This document shows positions 26,959 through 35,734 of a DNA stretch of 64,000 bases, in pieces. The notes under the pieces are model-generated. The model was not told the DNA's origin and did not search any database. It worked only from the letters and a program-made list of their open reading frames with translations. This stretch comes from Candidatus Aminicenantes bacterium UBA6072 (GTDB lineage Bacteria > Acidobacteriota > Aminicenantia > UBA2199). Location: the NCBI GenBank assembly GCA_002436105.1, contig DIXU01000009.1, forward strand, positions 349,178-413,177, read 5' to 3'. How positions within the stretch are numbered: position 1 is the first letter of the stretch; every line of letters begins with the position of its first letter. Both the position numbers and the translations under genes were made by a program.

Positions 26959-27924
26959 TCAGCCCTGCTCCATGACGAATTCCCGCTTTTCGCCGTCGCC
27001 GACGCGCGCGTTCCTCAGGCAGGCGCAGGGTCCGATGGCGCAGCGGCAGCCGATGCGCGTGCCGGCGCCGAGGTAGGTGCAGGGATAGATCACGCTGTCG
27101 CGCCCGACCCGCACGTCGTGCTCGATGGTCACCGTTTCGGGCTGCAGGATGGTCACCCCGTTCTCGAGCAGCTGCTGCTGGTTGCGCCGATTGAACGTCG
27201 CCTGGGCCAGCTGCAGGTCGCGCCGGTCGTTGATGCCGATGGCGATGTCGCTGTCACTTGCCGGGATCGCCTCTACTCCCAGGTCGTGGCGGCGCAGGAT
27301 GGCGATGATATCGGTCAGGTAGTATTCCTTCTTGGCGTTGTCGTTGCCGATCCTCGCCAGCAGGGGGAAAACGACGCGGTTGTCGAAAAGATAGATCGAG
27401 GCGTTCACTTCGCGGATGCGCCGTTCCCCGGGGCTGGCGTCCTTTTCCTCGACGATGCGCTCCACATGTCCCTGCCCGTCGCGGACGACCCGGCCGAAGG
27501 GGGGGATTTCTCCGGCAAAGACCGCGCTGATGAAGGTGCAGGCGGCGGCATTGCGCCGATGACGATCGATCAGCCGCTGCAGTTCAGCGGCGCTGACGTA
27601 GGGATTGTCTCCGACCAGCACCAGCAGGCCGCCGTCGTGGCCGGCGACCTGCGCGGAAGCGCTGAGCAGGGCGTGGGCGGTCCCCAGCGGCTCATGCTGG
27701 CGCGCATAGACGAATCCGGCGCCAAGAGCCTTCTCGATCTCGGGCTGGTTTTCGCCCGCGACCACGATGACGTCCTCCGCCCTAAGGCCGCAGCCGGCCA
27801 GGCTGTCCAGCAGGTAGCGGATGATCTCCCGCCCCAGGATGGGGTGCAGCACCTTGGAGATGTCCGACTTCATGCGCGTCGACTTGCCGGCGGCCAGCAC
27901 GACGGCCTTGATTCCCTTTTCCAT
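26959..27924 (-). CDS. GlmU-like N-acetylglucosamine-1-phosphate uridylyltransferase, truncated
   Basis: 321 residues. The N-terminal nucleotidyltransferase domain is intact (AVVLAAGKSTRMKSDISKVL, QHEPLGTAHALL, LVLVGDNPYVSA, VEEKDASPGERRIREVN), followed by only a few left-handed beta-helix turns ending MEQG. Full GlmU is about 450 residues; the acetyltransferase half with its catalytic His is missing and no continuation exists in the 75 bp downstream. The acetylation step must be done by another protein, or the enzyme is monofunctional. Start ATG 27924 lies six bases after a -10 (leaderless); the longer frame to 28110 crosses that promoter and is rejected. Confidence 0.85.
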   Translation of the reverse strand: MEKGIKAVVLAAGKSTRMKSDISKVLHPILGREIIRYLLDSLAGCGLRAEDVIVVAGENQPEIEKALGAGFVYARQHEPLGTAHALLSASAQVAGHDGGLLVLVGDNPYVSAAELQRLIDRHRRNAAACTFISAVFAGEIPPFGRVVRDGQGHVERIVEEKDASPGERRIREVNASIYLFDNRVVFPLLARIGNDNAKKEYYLTDIIAILRRHDLGVEAIPASDSDIAIGINDRRDLQLAQATFNRRNQQQLLENGVTILQPETVTIEHDVRVGRDSVIYPCTYLGAGTRIGCRCAIGPCACLRNARVGDGEKREFVMEQG

Positions 27925-27930
27925 ATATCG

Positions 27931-27959
27931 ATAGTAGGGTTCCCCAAGCCAAAAGTCAA
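27931..27959 (-). promoter_or_regulatory. Leaderless promoter of the GlmU-like gene
   Basis: Minus-strand TTGACT (27954-27959), 17 bp, TACTAT (27931-27936), six bases, ATG at 27924. No Shine-Dalgarno. Confidence 0.65.
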
Positions 27960-27999
27960 CCGCCACGAATCCATCCAATCGGAAAGAATGATCAAACAG

Positions 28000-28041
28000 T
28001 TGACAGGTCCGCAACATCATGTTAATATATCTATTAGATAT
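28000..28041 (+). promoter_or_regulatory. PadR promoter with palindromic operator
   Basis: TTGACA (28000-28005), 17 bp, TAATAT (28023-28028). A perfect 7-1-7 palindrome, ATATCTATTAGATAT (28027-28041), overlaps the -10 end and the transcription start. This placement suits repression by the PadR-type regulator encoded immediately downstream (inference from position). Confidence 0.65.
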
Positions 28042-28057
28042 AAATTGGGGATGGCGA

Positions 28058-28648
28058 ATGAAAAAAGGCGACAACAGCAAAATGGCCGTGCTCGGGCTCT
28101 TATGCCACAAACCAATGACCGGCTATGACATAAAAAAGACGATCCAGCAGTCGACCGGCATGTTCTGGAGCGAAAGCTACGGCCAGATCTATCCCACCTT
28201 GAAAAATCTGACCCGTGAAGGCCTGGCCGTCATCGAGCAGAGCAAAAAAAGAGGCGCCGCCAGCAAAACCATCTATGCGCCGACCGCAAAAGGGCGGAAT
28301 GTGATAAAAGCCTGGCTGGCGCAGCCTGCAAAGACCAACATCATCCGCAGCGAGACGCTGTTGAAGATATTTTTCGGCGGCCAGGCGGACTTGTGCACGA
28401 CGCAAATGCACATTGAACAGGAATTGGCAGACAGCCGACAGGCCTTGGCCGTATTGACCACAGTTGAAAAAATGCTGGCGCAAAGAAGCAATGGCCGGTT
28501 GAATTTGGCGGATTTCCATTTCAGGCTGACCATCGCCTACGGGAAAAAATCCCTTGCCGCCGCTGTGCGCTGGTGCCAGGAGAGCCTGCGGCAATGCTCC
28601 GAATGGGGAAAAATTGAAAGAAATAGCCGCGACAAGGAGAAAAAATGA
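28058..28648 (+). CDS. PadR family transcriptional regulator
   Basis: 196 residues. Winged helix in the first 90 residues (MAVLGLLCHKPMTGYDIKK, SYGQIYPTLKNLTREGLA, KTIYAPTAKGR), then a Vir_AT-like C-terminal helical dimerisation region, i.e. PadR subfamily 1. ATG at 28058 is preferred over 28019 because a GGGG site lies upstream and the family N-terminus begins there. Its stop overlaps the start of the TPR-amidohydrolase, so it probably controls that gene and itself through the palindrome at 28027-28041. The ligand is unknown. Confidence 0.88.
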   Translation: MKKGDNSKMAVLGLLCHKPMTGYDIKKTIQQSTGMFWSESYGQIYPTLKNLTREGLAVIEQSKKRGAASKTIYAPTAKGRNVIKAWLAQPAKTNIIRSETLLKIFFGGQADLCTTQMHIEQELADSRQALAVLTTVEKMLAQRSNGRLNLADFHFRLTIAYGKKSLAAAVRWCQESLRQCSEWGKIERNSRDKEKK

Positions 28649-30612
28649 AAAAAAAATGGGTCAACGGGCTGGCTCTCTTCATCATTGCCTTCGCTGCCGC
28701 CACCGCCATCGCCAGTGAAGAAAGTACATCCGCCAACCTGGCGGAAGTTCAACGCTTGCTGCGACAGGATCAAGCCGACGAGGCACTGGCCCTGGTCCAG
28801 AAATTGCTGCAGGCTGAGCCGGAAAACGCCGAGTACCACGCCTGGCACGGCAATATCCTGGGAACTCTTTCCAACAATGCCAAGGACATGATGAAGATGG
28901 CCGAATATGGAATGGCTGCCTTCTCTGCCTTTGAACGAGCCATTCAGCTGGATCCGGACAATATTTCCGGGCTGCTTGGCCGCGGCATTGCCCGACTGAT
29001 GGCTCCGCCGCCGTTCGGCAACATGGAAGGCGCGCTGACTGATCTGAAAAGAGCCGTCGATCTGGATGAACGAAACGCGGAAGGCCATTTCTTCCTGGGA
29101 TTGCTTCATAAACAACGGGGAGACCCCGCCCAGGCCCGGATCGAGCTCCAGAAGACCCTCGCGCTGGATCCCGTTCACGCGGCGGCAAAAAAAGAGCTGG
29201 CGGCATTGGAAGAGCTGGCACCGCCCAAAGCGGCGGCGGCCGCGTCCAGCCCTTCCGGCAGCTCATCATTGGCCATTCAGAACGTGACCATCATCGACGT
29301 CGCCAACGGGCGGAAGCTGCCGGAAATGACCGCGCTGATCAAGGATGGCCGCATAGAAAGAATCGTTGCCAGCTCAGCGGCAGCGGTGCCCGCGAATTAT
29401 TCGATCATCGACGGCCGGGGGCAATTCCTGCTGCCGGGTCTCTGGGATATGCACATGCATATCATCGGCGAACCCATGCTCTATTTCCCCCTGTTCCTGG
29501 CCAACGGAGTGACCGGCATCCGCTACATGGGCGGAACCATCATGCCTGGCGAATGGCGGACGTTAAAGGAAAAAATCGCCTCCGGTCAGATCCCCGGCCC
29601 CAGGGTGTATGCCGGCAGCCCCATCCTCGATGGCCCCAAGCCCGCCTGGCCGGGTTCGATCGCCGTGGCCGATGCCGAGGCAGGCAAGCGCATTGCGACC
29701 GAGATGAAGGAACAGGGCGCGGAATTTCTGAAAGTGTACACTTTTTTGCCCAGGGATGCGTATCGGGCGATCGTCGAAACCGCCAGCAGGCTGGACATCC
29801 CATTCGACGGCCATGTGCCTTTGTTGGTGAGCATCCAGGAAGCCATCCGTTCGGGACAGCGCTGCATCGAGCACCTGGATGGGGTCCTGCCCGCAGCGTC
29901 CAAGCGCTGCTCCGAGCTGCAAGCCCTGCAGGATGCCGGCGATTCGCAAGCGCTCATCGACAGCCCCGCTTTCAGTACGATGCTCGAGGACTACGATGAA
30001 TCCCGGGCGGAAAAACTGTTTGCCGCCATGAAAGAACGAATGGTTTGGCAGGTTCCCACCCTGCAGGTGTTTCATGGATTGCTCCTGCAGCGCGAACCGG
30101 AAAACAGCCATCCCTACCCGGAAAGCAAATATGTGTCTCCGGTTCTCAGGAACTTCTTCGGCTGGCAATTGCCCGATCAGGACCCCGCCAAGACCCGGAG
30201 GGAACGGCAATACTTTGCAGGCTGGCTGAGCCGGGCCAAACGGATCGTCCTGCGCCTGCAACAATTGGGGGTGCCCCTGCTGGCCGGCACCGATACGCCG
30301 TATGTCAATTGCGTGCCCGGATTTTCCCTGCATGAGGAACTGCGATTGCTGGTCGAGGCCGGCTTGACCCCCCTGCAGGCGCTGCAGGCCGCGACCATCC
30401 AACCTGCGCGATTCATGGGGCGTAGCTCCGACCTGGGCACAGTGGAAACCGGCAAGTGCGCGGACCTGCTCCTGCTGGCTGCCGATCCGCTTCTCGACAT
30501 CGCCAACACAAGAAAGATCATGGCGGTGATTTACGCCGGCCGGTTGCTGACAGCGAAACAGATCGAAGCATCGCTGTCCGAGCTGGAGAACAAGATCAAC
30601 ACCGGAAACTGA
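28645..30612 (+). CDS. Secreted TPR-amidohydrolase fusion
   Basis: 655 residues: signal peptide (about 1-23), three to four TPR units (about 30-190, AIQLDPDNISGLLGRGIA, KTLALDPVHAAAKKEL), a short Ala/Ser linker, and an amidohydrolase domain (about 208-640). Metal-binding motifs include DMHMHI (HxH), the conserved carboxylated-Lys/Glu region FLKVYTF, FDGHVPLL, CIEHLDG and LLAGTDTPY. Members cleave cyclic or linear amides such as Xaa-Pro dipeptides or imidazolones; the substrate here is unknown. Export suggests a periplasmic peptidase or detoxifying hydrolase controlled by PadR. Confidence 0.85.
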   Translation: MKKKWVNGLALFIIAFAAATAIASEESTSANLAEVQRLLRQDQADEALALVQKLLQAEPENAEYHAWHGNILGTLSNNAKDMMKMAEYGMAAFSAFERAIQLDPDNISGLLGRGIARLMAPPPFGNMEGALTDLKRAVDLDERNAEGHFFLGLLHKQRGDPAQARIELQKTLALDPVHAAAKKELAALEELAPPKAAAAASSPSGSSSLAIQNVTIIDVANGRKLPEMTALIKDGRIERIVASSAAAVPANYSIIDGRGQFLLPGLWDMHMHIIGEPMLYFPLFLANGVTGIRYMGGTIMPGEWRTLKEKIASGQIPGPRVYAGSPILDGPKPAWPGSIAVADAEAGKRIATEMKEQGAEFLKVYTFLPRDAYRAIVETASRLDIPFDGHVPLLVSIQEAIRSGQRCIEHLDGVLPAASKRCSELQALQDAGDSQALIDSPAFSTMLEDYDESRAEKLFAAMKERMVWQVPTLQVFHGLLLQREPENSHPYPESKYVSPVLRNFFGWQLPDQDPAKTRRERQYFAGWLSRAKRIVLRLQQLGVPLLAGTDTPYVNCVPGFSLHEELRLLVEAGLTPLQALQAATIQPARFMGRSSDLGTVETGKCADLLLLAADPLLDIANTRKIMAVIYAGRLLTAKQIEASLSELENKINTGN

Positions 30613-30716
30613 TACGGAAATTCAAGGCCGGAAAGAGAGCGGCCCACTTCGTCACATTCAGAATCGGGAACGGGTGAAGCCGCCTGCGGAAAAATGATTC
30701 CCGTGATGGGCTGTGC

Positions 30717-30722
30717 TATAAT
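30717..30722 (+). promoter_or_regulatory. Extended -10 of the waaA operon, leaderless
   Basis: TGCTATAAT (extended -10, TG-n-TATAAT; hexamer 30717-30722) is followed by five bases and the waaA ATG at 30728. The -35 region (about 30694-30699) is poor, as allowed for extended -10 sites. Confidence 0.55.
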
Positions 30723-30727
30723 GAAAT

Positions 30728-31975
30728 ATGCTCATCCTCGATCTCCTCTACTTCCTGCTGCTTCTGCTCACCTGGCCTTTCTGGGTCGCCCGATTCCTGA
30801 AACCATCCCAGCGACGCCTGCTGCGCGGCCGGCTGCGGCCGCAGCTGGAGCCGGCCGCGGGGCAAGCGGTCTGGATCCACGCCGTTTCCGTGGGCGAGGT
30901 GCGCAGCCTGCGATCCCTGCTCGCGGCCCTGGAGAAGCCGGACCGGCGCCTTGTCCTTTCGGTCACCACGCCGGCCGGATTTGATCTGGCGCGCCGGGAA
31001 TACCCGGGCCTGGCGGTGATCCTGTCGCCGCTCGACCTGTCTTTCGTCGTGCGCCGCTTCATCGACCGCATCCAACCGCGGCTGGTCATATTCAACGAGC
31101 TGGAGATCTGGCCCAACTGGATCTCGCTGCTGCGCCGCCGCCGCATCCCCATGCTGCTGATCAACGGCCGCGTCTCGCAAAAGGCTTTCCGCCGCTATCG
31201 CGTCTTCCGCTTCATCCTGCGGCCTTTTTTCCGCGGCGTCGACGGCTTCCTGGTGCAGAACGAGCTGTACCGCCAGCGCTTCCTGCGCCTGCATATCCCG
31301 GCCGCGAAGATCACGGTCTGCGGCAACATCAAGGCCGACGAGGCCATCCGCAGCATCGGCCAGCTGCCGCCCCGGGAAGAGGTCCGCAGCCACCTGCACC
31401 TGGCGGACACGCCCAGGAAGATCGTGGTCCTGGCCAGCAGCCATGAAGAAGACGAAAAAGTCTTCATTCCGGCCATCCCGGCGCACAGCCAAGACTGCTT
31501 TTTCATCATCGTGCCCCGCCACGTCCAGCGCGCCCCCGCCATCGCCGCCCGCCTGCGGCTCCTCGGCATCCAGAACTCGCTGTTCACCCGCCTGGGGGCA
31601 ACGGATCCCGGTCTGCAGGCCCTGGTCTACGACCGCATGGGCTTCCTGCTGCCCATATTGAGCATCGCCGACATCGTCTTCATGGGCGGCACATTCGATC
31701 CCCGCACCGGCGGCCACAACCTTTATGAGCCCGCCGTGCTGGGCAAGGCGATCGTCGGCGGGCCCCATTGCAACAACTTCCCCGATATCGGCCGCGAGCT
31801 GAAGGAGAGCGGGGCCTACCACACGGTCAACGACAGCAGCGAGTGGCGGGAATTCCTCGCGGCTTATCCCGGCCTCGACAGCGAGCGCATCGGCGCCATC
31901 GCCCGCAAGGCGGTCGCCGCCAGGAAAGGGTCACTGGCATGCAGCCTGGAACGGATCGAGCGCTATCTCGCCTGA
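30728..31975 (+). CDS. waaA: 3-deoxy-D-manno-octulosonic acid (Kdo) transferase
   Basis: 415-residue inner-membrane GT30 enzyme adding Kdo to lipid IVA. An N-terminal anchor (LLYFLLLLLTWPFWVARF) is followed by WIHAVSVGEVRS, SVTTPAGFDLA, NELEIWPNWIS, GVDGFLVQNELYRQRF, VVLASSHEEDE and FMGGTFDPRTGGHNLYEPA, all typical of WaaA/KdtA. It heads an operon with lpxK, an acyltransferase and rph, showing that the organism makes lipid A. Promoter is leaderless. Confidence 0.95.
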   Translation: MLILDLLYFLLLLLTWPFWVARFLKPSQRRLLRGRLRPQLEPAAGQAVWIHAVSVGEVRSLRSLLAALEKPDRRLVLSVTTPAGFDLARREYPGLAVILSPLDLSFVVRRFIDRIQPRLVIFNELEIWPNWISLLRRRRIPMLLINGRVSQKAFRRYRVFRFILRPFFRGVDGFLVQNELYRQRFLRLHIPAAKITVCGNIKADEAIRSIGQLPPREEVRSHLHLADTPRKIVVLASSHEEDEKVFIPAIPAHSQDCFFIIVPRHVQRAPAIAARLRLLGIQNSLFTRLGATDPGLQALVYDRMGFLLPILSIADIVFMGGTFDPRTGGHNLYEPAVLGKAIVGGPHCNNFPDIGRELKESGAYHTVNDSSEWREFLAAYPGLDSERIGAIARKAVAARKGSLACSLERIERYLA

Positions 31976-32946
31976 GCCGGTCGCTACTGGACCTGCTCTC
32001 GCTGCTTTTCAAAGCCGCCTCCTGCCTCAACCGGGGCATCAAGGCGCTGCGCTCCCGCTCCTTCCCGCAGCAGTTCATCATCTCGGTGGACAGCCTCTCG
32101 TTCGGCGGCACCGGGAAAACGCCTCTGGTCATGGCCATCGGCGAGGCACTGGAAGCCCGGGGCGCCCGGTTCGCCCTCATCAGCCGCGGCTACCGCTCGC
32201 GCCACGAAAAGGACGGCATCCGCGTTCAAAGCGGCCATTCCTTCCTGGACGTGGGCGACGAGGCGCTGATGCTGAAGGCCCGTTTCCCGAACCAGGAGGT
32301 GTTCATCGGCCGCGACCGCCTGCGCTCCATCGCCGCGGCAACGGAGGCGGGTATCCGCATCCTGGTCCTGGACGACGGCTTCCAATCCAGCCATATCCGC
32401 AAGGATCTCAGCATCATGCTGGTCAACCCCGCCCATCCCTATTTTTACCTGCGCCATTTCCGTTTCCTGGCCCGGCGCGCCGACCATGTGCTGCATTATC
32501 GCGGGGACGGCAGCGCGCCCGGGCCCGAGGACAACGGCTACGGTTTCGCCATCACCGGTTTCCTGGATGCCGGCGGCGAAAGGGTGGAGATCGGCAACGC
32601 CCCCCTGATCGCCTTCTCGGCCCTGGGCGACAACGGCCGCTTCGCCCGCGACATGGAACGCTTCAACCTGGCCGCCTTCCGCTCCTTCGCCGACCACCAC
32701 GCCTTCACCTCCGGGGATCTGCGCTCGCTGGAGGCGCTGCGCAGGGAGAAAAACGCCGCCTGGATGATCTGCACGGAGAAGGACTTTCACAAGCTGCGAA
32801 CGATCCTCGCCCCCGGCCCTGGCGCCGGGGCCCGGCGGGACGGACTTCAGGATCTCCCTTTATTGTACGCGCGCAATGCGATACAATTGCCCGACGGCTT
32901 CATCGCCGCCGTCATCGATCATGCGAAAAGAAAAGGGCTCCTGTAA
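31939..32946 (+). CDS. lpxK: Tetraacyldisaccharide 4'-kinase
   Basis: 335 residues. Phosphorylates the 4' position of the lipid A disaccharide at the inner membrane. N-terminal amphipathic/hydrophobic segment, then the P-loop SFGGTGKTPLV, SRGYRSR, DVGDEALML, RDRLRSI, LVLDDGFQSSHIRKDL and the late DHHAFTSGDL, all family signatures. ATG at 31939 lies inside the 3' end of waaA (37-bp overlap); the frame is open further upstream, but only this start gives the family N-terminus. Confidence 0.93.
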   Translation: MQPGTDRALSRLSRSLLDLLSLLFKAASCLNRGIKALRSRSFPQQFIISVDSLSFGGTGKTPLVMAIGEALEARGARFALISRGYRSRHEKDGIRVQSGHSFLDVGDEALMLKARFPNQEVFIGRDRLRSIAAATEAGIRILVLDDGFQSSHIRKDLSIMLVNPAHPYFYLRHFRFLARRADHVLHYRGDGSAPGPEDNGYGFAITGFLDAGGERVEIGNAPLIAFSALGDNGRFARDMERFNLAAFRSFADHHAFTSGDLRSLEALRREKNAAWMICTEKDFHKLRTILAPGPGAGARRDGLQDLPLLYARNAIQLPDGFIAAVIDHAKRKGLL

Positions 32947-33841
32947 GATCCGCCTGGAATACGCGCTGTTCTCGGGCCTGATTTTTCTGGTCAGGCTTTC
33001 CCCTGCCTGGGCCCTGCGCCTGCAGCGGCGAATCCTGGTGTTTCTTTTGAAAAAGGGCAGCCCCAGGCATTCGCGGCTGATCTCGCGCAACCTGGCCCTG
33101 GCATTTCCGGCCATGTCCCCGGCGGGGCGCGCCGATCTGAAGAAAAACGTCTATGCCCATTTCGGCCGCATGTTCGTGGAGATCGCCCGAGTTTTCGCCC
33201 GCCGGGAAACGCGCTCCGTCCTGGAGCGCATTCGAGTCGAGCATCTCGGGATACTGGAACGGGCACTGGAAAAGGGCCGCGGCGTCATCGTTTTTTCCGC
33301 CCATTTCGGCAATTGGGAATGGATCCCCCTGATCCTGCGCCAGCGGCTGGGACGGGAGATCCACAGCATCGCCCGGCCCATGGACAACCCCCTGATCGAG
33401 AACAAGGTGCGCGAGTTCCGCACGGCCATGGGCTCGCAGGTGATCTACAAGCAGGGGTCGCTGCGCACCATCCTCAAGCGCCTGGCCGCCAACGGCATCG
33501 TTTTCCTGCTCATCGACCAGAACACGGTGCCTCGCGAAGGCGTATTCGTCGATTTCTTCTCCAGCCCGGCGGCGACCATCACCACCGTGGCCCAGTTGTA
33601 CCTGAAGAAGAACATCCCGGTGGTGCCCGCCTTTTTGCACTATGAGGGGGAGGCGATCGTCTTCGAGGTCCTGCCCGAGGTGGATTTCGCCGGCGGCGCC
33701 CGCCCCGACGCCGTGACCGGGCTGACCCAGGACCTGACCCGGCGCATCGAGGAGCAGGTGCGAAGATTCCCCGAGCAATGGTTCTGGTTTCATGACCGCT
33801 GGAAGACCCGTCCCCAAGGAGAGCCCCATGAGAGCCAATGA
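32921..33841 (+). CDS. Lysophospholipid/lipid A acyltransferase (LpxL/HtrB-type)
   Basis: 306 residues. N-terminal membrane helix (ALFSGLIFLVRLSPAWAL), then a catalytic motif of the HxxxxD/E class (SAHFGNWEW), ARPMDNPLIE, and LLIDQNTVPREGVFVDFFSSPA, the signature of late lipid A acyltransferases. It should transfer a secondary acyl chain to Kdo-lipid A. The ATG at 32921 overlaps lpxK by 26 bp; an upstream in-frame start at 32876 is less likely. The order waaA-lpxK-lpxL supports the assignment; which acyl position it modifies cannot be read. Confidence 0.88.
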   Translation: MRKEKGSCKIRLEYALFSGLIFLVRLSPAWALRLQRRILVFLLKKGSPRHSRLISRNLALAFPAMSPAGRADLKKNVYAHFGRMFVEIARVFARRETRSVLERIRVEHLGILERALEKGRGVIVFSAHFGNWEWIPLILRQRLGREIHSIARPMDNPLIENKVREFRTAMGSQVIYKQGSLRTILKRLAANGIVFLLIDQNTVPREGVFVDFFSSPAATITTVAQLYLKKNIPVVPAFLHYEGEAIVFEVLPEVDFAGGARPDAVTGLTQDLTRRIEEQVRRFPEQWFWFHDRWKTRPQGEPHESQ

Positions 33842-34556
33842 CCGCCGGAATGACGAGCTGCGCCCCATCCTTTTCATCCCCGGCTACGTGCGCAATGTCC
33901 CCGGTTCCGTGCTCTGCGAGCAGGGCCATACGCGGGTGGTGGCCACGGCCACGGTGGAGGACAGGGTGCCGCAGTTCATGAAGCGCAGCAACCGGGGCTG
34001 GATCACGGCCGAGTACGCCATGCTGCCCGGATCCTCGGGCAACCAGCGCATCGCCCGCGAGCGGGGCAAGATCAACAACCGCAGCGGCGAGATCCAGCGA
34101 TTCGTCGGCCGCGCCCTGCGCACGGTGCTCGATCCCCGCGCCCTTGGCGAAAGGACGATCACGCTGGACGCCGACGTCATCCAGGCCGACGGCGGCACCC
34201 GCTGCGCCTCGCTCAACGCCTCCTACCTTGCCCTGATCCTGGCATTGAAACACCTGGTCTATGAGCAGATGATCGCCGATTTCCCATCTTTCCGCCTCAT
34301 CGCGGCGGTGTCCGTCGGCGTCAAGGACGGGGAGCTCCTGGCCGACCTGGACTATGAGGAAGACTCGCGCAGCGACAGCGACATCAACATCGTGTCCACC
34401 GCCTCCGGCGCCCTGATCGAAGTGCAATCCTTCTGCGAGGGGGAACCTTTGCCCCAGGAACTCTTTCAGCGGGCCGTCGAGCTGGGGGTCGAGAAGAACC
34501 GCGAGATCATCGTCATGCAGGAAAAGGTCATTGCCGCCGCCGGCATCCCCCGCTGA
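33828..34556 (+). CDS. rph: Ribonuclease PH
   Basis: 242-residue 3'-5' phosphorolytic exoribonuclease that trims tRNA 3' ends. Signatures: RPILFIPGYVRNVPGSVL, GWITAEYAMLPGSS, IQRFVGRALRTVLD, LDADVIQADGGTR and DLDYEEDSRSDSD. ATG at 33828 follows GGAG at 7 nt; the frame extends to 33792 within the preceding gene, but family alignment favours the later Met. Overlaps the acyltransferase by 14 bp, hence a member of the lipid A operon though functionally unrelated. Confidence 0.95.
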   Translation: MRANDRRNDELRPILFIPGYVRNVPGSVLCEQGHTRVVATATVEDRVPQFMKRSNRGWITAEYAMLPGSSGNQRIARERGKINNRSGEIQRFVGRALRTVLDPRALGERTITLDADVIQADGGTRCASLNASYLALILALKHLVYEQMIADFPSFRLIAAVSVGVKDGELLADLDYEEDSRSDSDINIVSTASGALIEVQSFCEGEPLPQELFQRAVELGVEKNREIIVMQEKVIAAAGIPR

Positions 34557-34663
34557 ACCCGCGGCCGCGTCAGGGGCAGCAGAAGACTCAACAAACCATG
34601 GTGACGAGTAACCGCAACGCGATGAACTTTCGTGATTTGCAGCAAAAATACGAACGATCTTGA

Positions 34664-34761
34664 GACGTTAGACGCTAGACATTAAACGTTAGCAAGACAA
34701 AGGACAAGTTATGATTTCAGGTTTTTTTCTTGCTAACCACTAACGTCTAACATCTGACGTC
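34664..34761. repeat. Heptad-unit palindromic element 1
   Basis: Inverted arms at 34664-34697 and 34728-34761 (27 of 34 positions complementary), separated by 30 bp. Each arm is built of degenerate 7-bp tandem units, e.g. GACGTTA, GACGCTA in the left arm and CTAACGT, CTAACAT in the right. It lies between the convergent ends of rph and the PpiC-type gene, so it could act as a bidirectional terminator. The rest of 34557-34777 has no gene. Confidence 0.75.
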
Positions 34762-34777
34762 TTCTTCTAAGAGGGGC

Positions 34778-35734
34778 TTACTCGTAGTTCTTCACGATCC
34801 TGATGTAGCTCTCTTTCTTCAACTGGCCGATATATTCCTTCAGCTTGACCTGCTGTTCCGCCTCGCGCAGCATCATGACGATATCCTCCCGGACCTCCCT
34901 GACCTCACGCAGCTTCTCGGGGCTGAACTCGGCCAACTGGATGATGTACCAGCCGTTCTCGGTCTCGATCCATTCCGAGTATTCGTCCTGCTTCAGCTGC
35001 AGCGCCGCCTCTTCCAGTTTCGGGTCCAGCTCCCCTTGCTTGAACCGGCCCAGGGCGATGCTCTCCCCAACGCCGGGAAGCTCGGAATGCTTCCTGGCCA
35101 CATCGGCGAAGTTGCCGGGCTGAAGCGCCGCCAGGACCTGATCCATCTTCTCCTGGGGACGGGCGCCGTCGTCGCTCCGGCCCAGGTAGATGCAGTTCAG
35201 CGCGAACTCCGCCGGGACCGTGAACTGTGCCGCGTTCTTGCGGTAATATTCCATGATCTGCGGGTTGTCGATCTTGATCTTGGAACCCACCTCTTCGGCG
35301 ACCAGCCGCTGCTGCCGGCGCTGTTCGCGCAGCATGTCCTTCCAGGTGGCGAACTCGATCCCCTCGCGCGTCAGGGCGGCTTTCAGCTCCTCGTCGGAAG
35401 GAATATTGTTCTGTTTCTTGATCTCCTGGATGATCGTTTCCACGTCGGCGTCGACGTCGTAGTTCTTCTCCTTGACCTTGGACAGCAGCAGCTTCTGCTC
35501 GATGAATCGGTCCAGCAGGTTCTCCCTGAACTCGGCCGCGGCCTTCTCCAGGGCCTCTCCCTCCAGCTCCATGCCCATGGAGCGGATCATGTCCGCTTCG
35601 AATTTTTTGAGCTCGCTGCCGGTGATCGCCTCGTCGTTGACCACCGCGTAAATTTCCTCGACGACGTCGCCGCCGAGAAGGCCGGCGCTAGCCGTCAGCA
35701 AGAGGATCGCTGCCAGGAAAGTTTTTGTTTTCAT
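34778..35734 (-). CDS. PpiC/parvulin-type peptidylprolyl isomerase (SurA-like)
   Basis: 318 residues from ATG 35734. Signal peptide (1-21), a SurA N-like helical region (VVEEIYAVVNDEAITGSELK), a parvulin domain (about 180-285, EFALNCIYLG, FADVARKHSELPG, GRFKQGELDPKLEEAALQL, ENGWYIIQL) and a helical C-terminus. It should act as a periplasmic folding helper for outer-membrane proteins. GGAG lies 9 nt before the chosen start; the frame extends upstream inside the preceding PPIase gene, which it overlaps by 47 bp. Confidence 0.85.
   Translation of the reverse strand: MKTKTFLAAILLLTASAGLLGGDVVEEIYAVVNDEAITGSELKKFEADMIRSMGMELEGEALEKAAAEFRENLLDRFIEQKLLLSKVKEKNYDVDADVETIIQEIKKQNNIPSDEELKAALTREGIEFATWKDMLREQRRQQRLVAEEVGSKIKIDNPQIMEYYRKNAAQFTVPAEFALNCIYLGRSDDGARPQEKMDQVLAALQPGNFADVARKHSELPGVGESIALGRFKQGELDPKLEEAALQLKQDEYSEWIETENGWYIIQLAEFSPEKLREVREVREDIVMMLREAEQQVKLKEYIGQLKKESYIRIVKNYE

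Noticed and set aside
34557..34777. tRNA or other structured RNA gene between rph and the PpiC-type gene
   Set aside because: No cloverleaf, T-loop or CCA-like pattern; the only structure is the heptad-unit palindrome.
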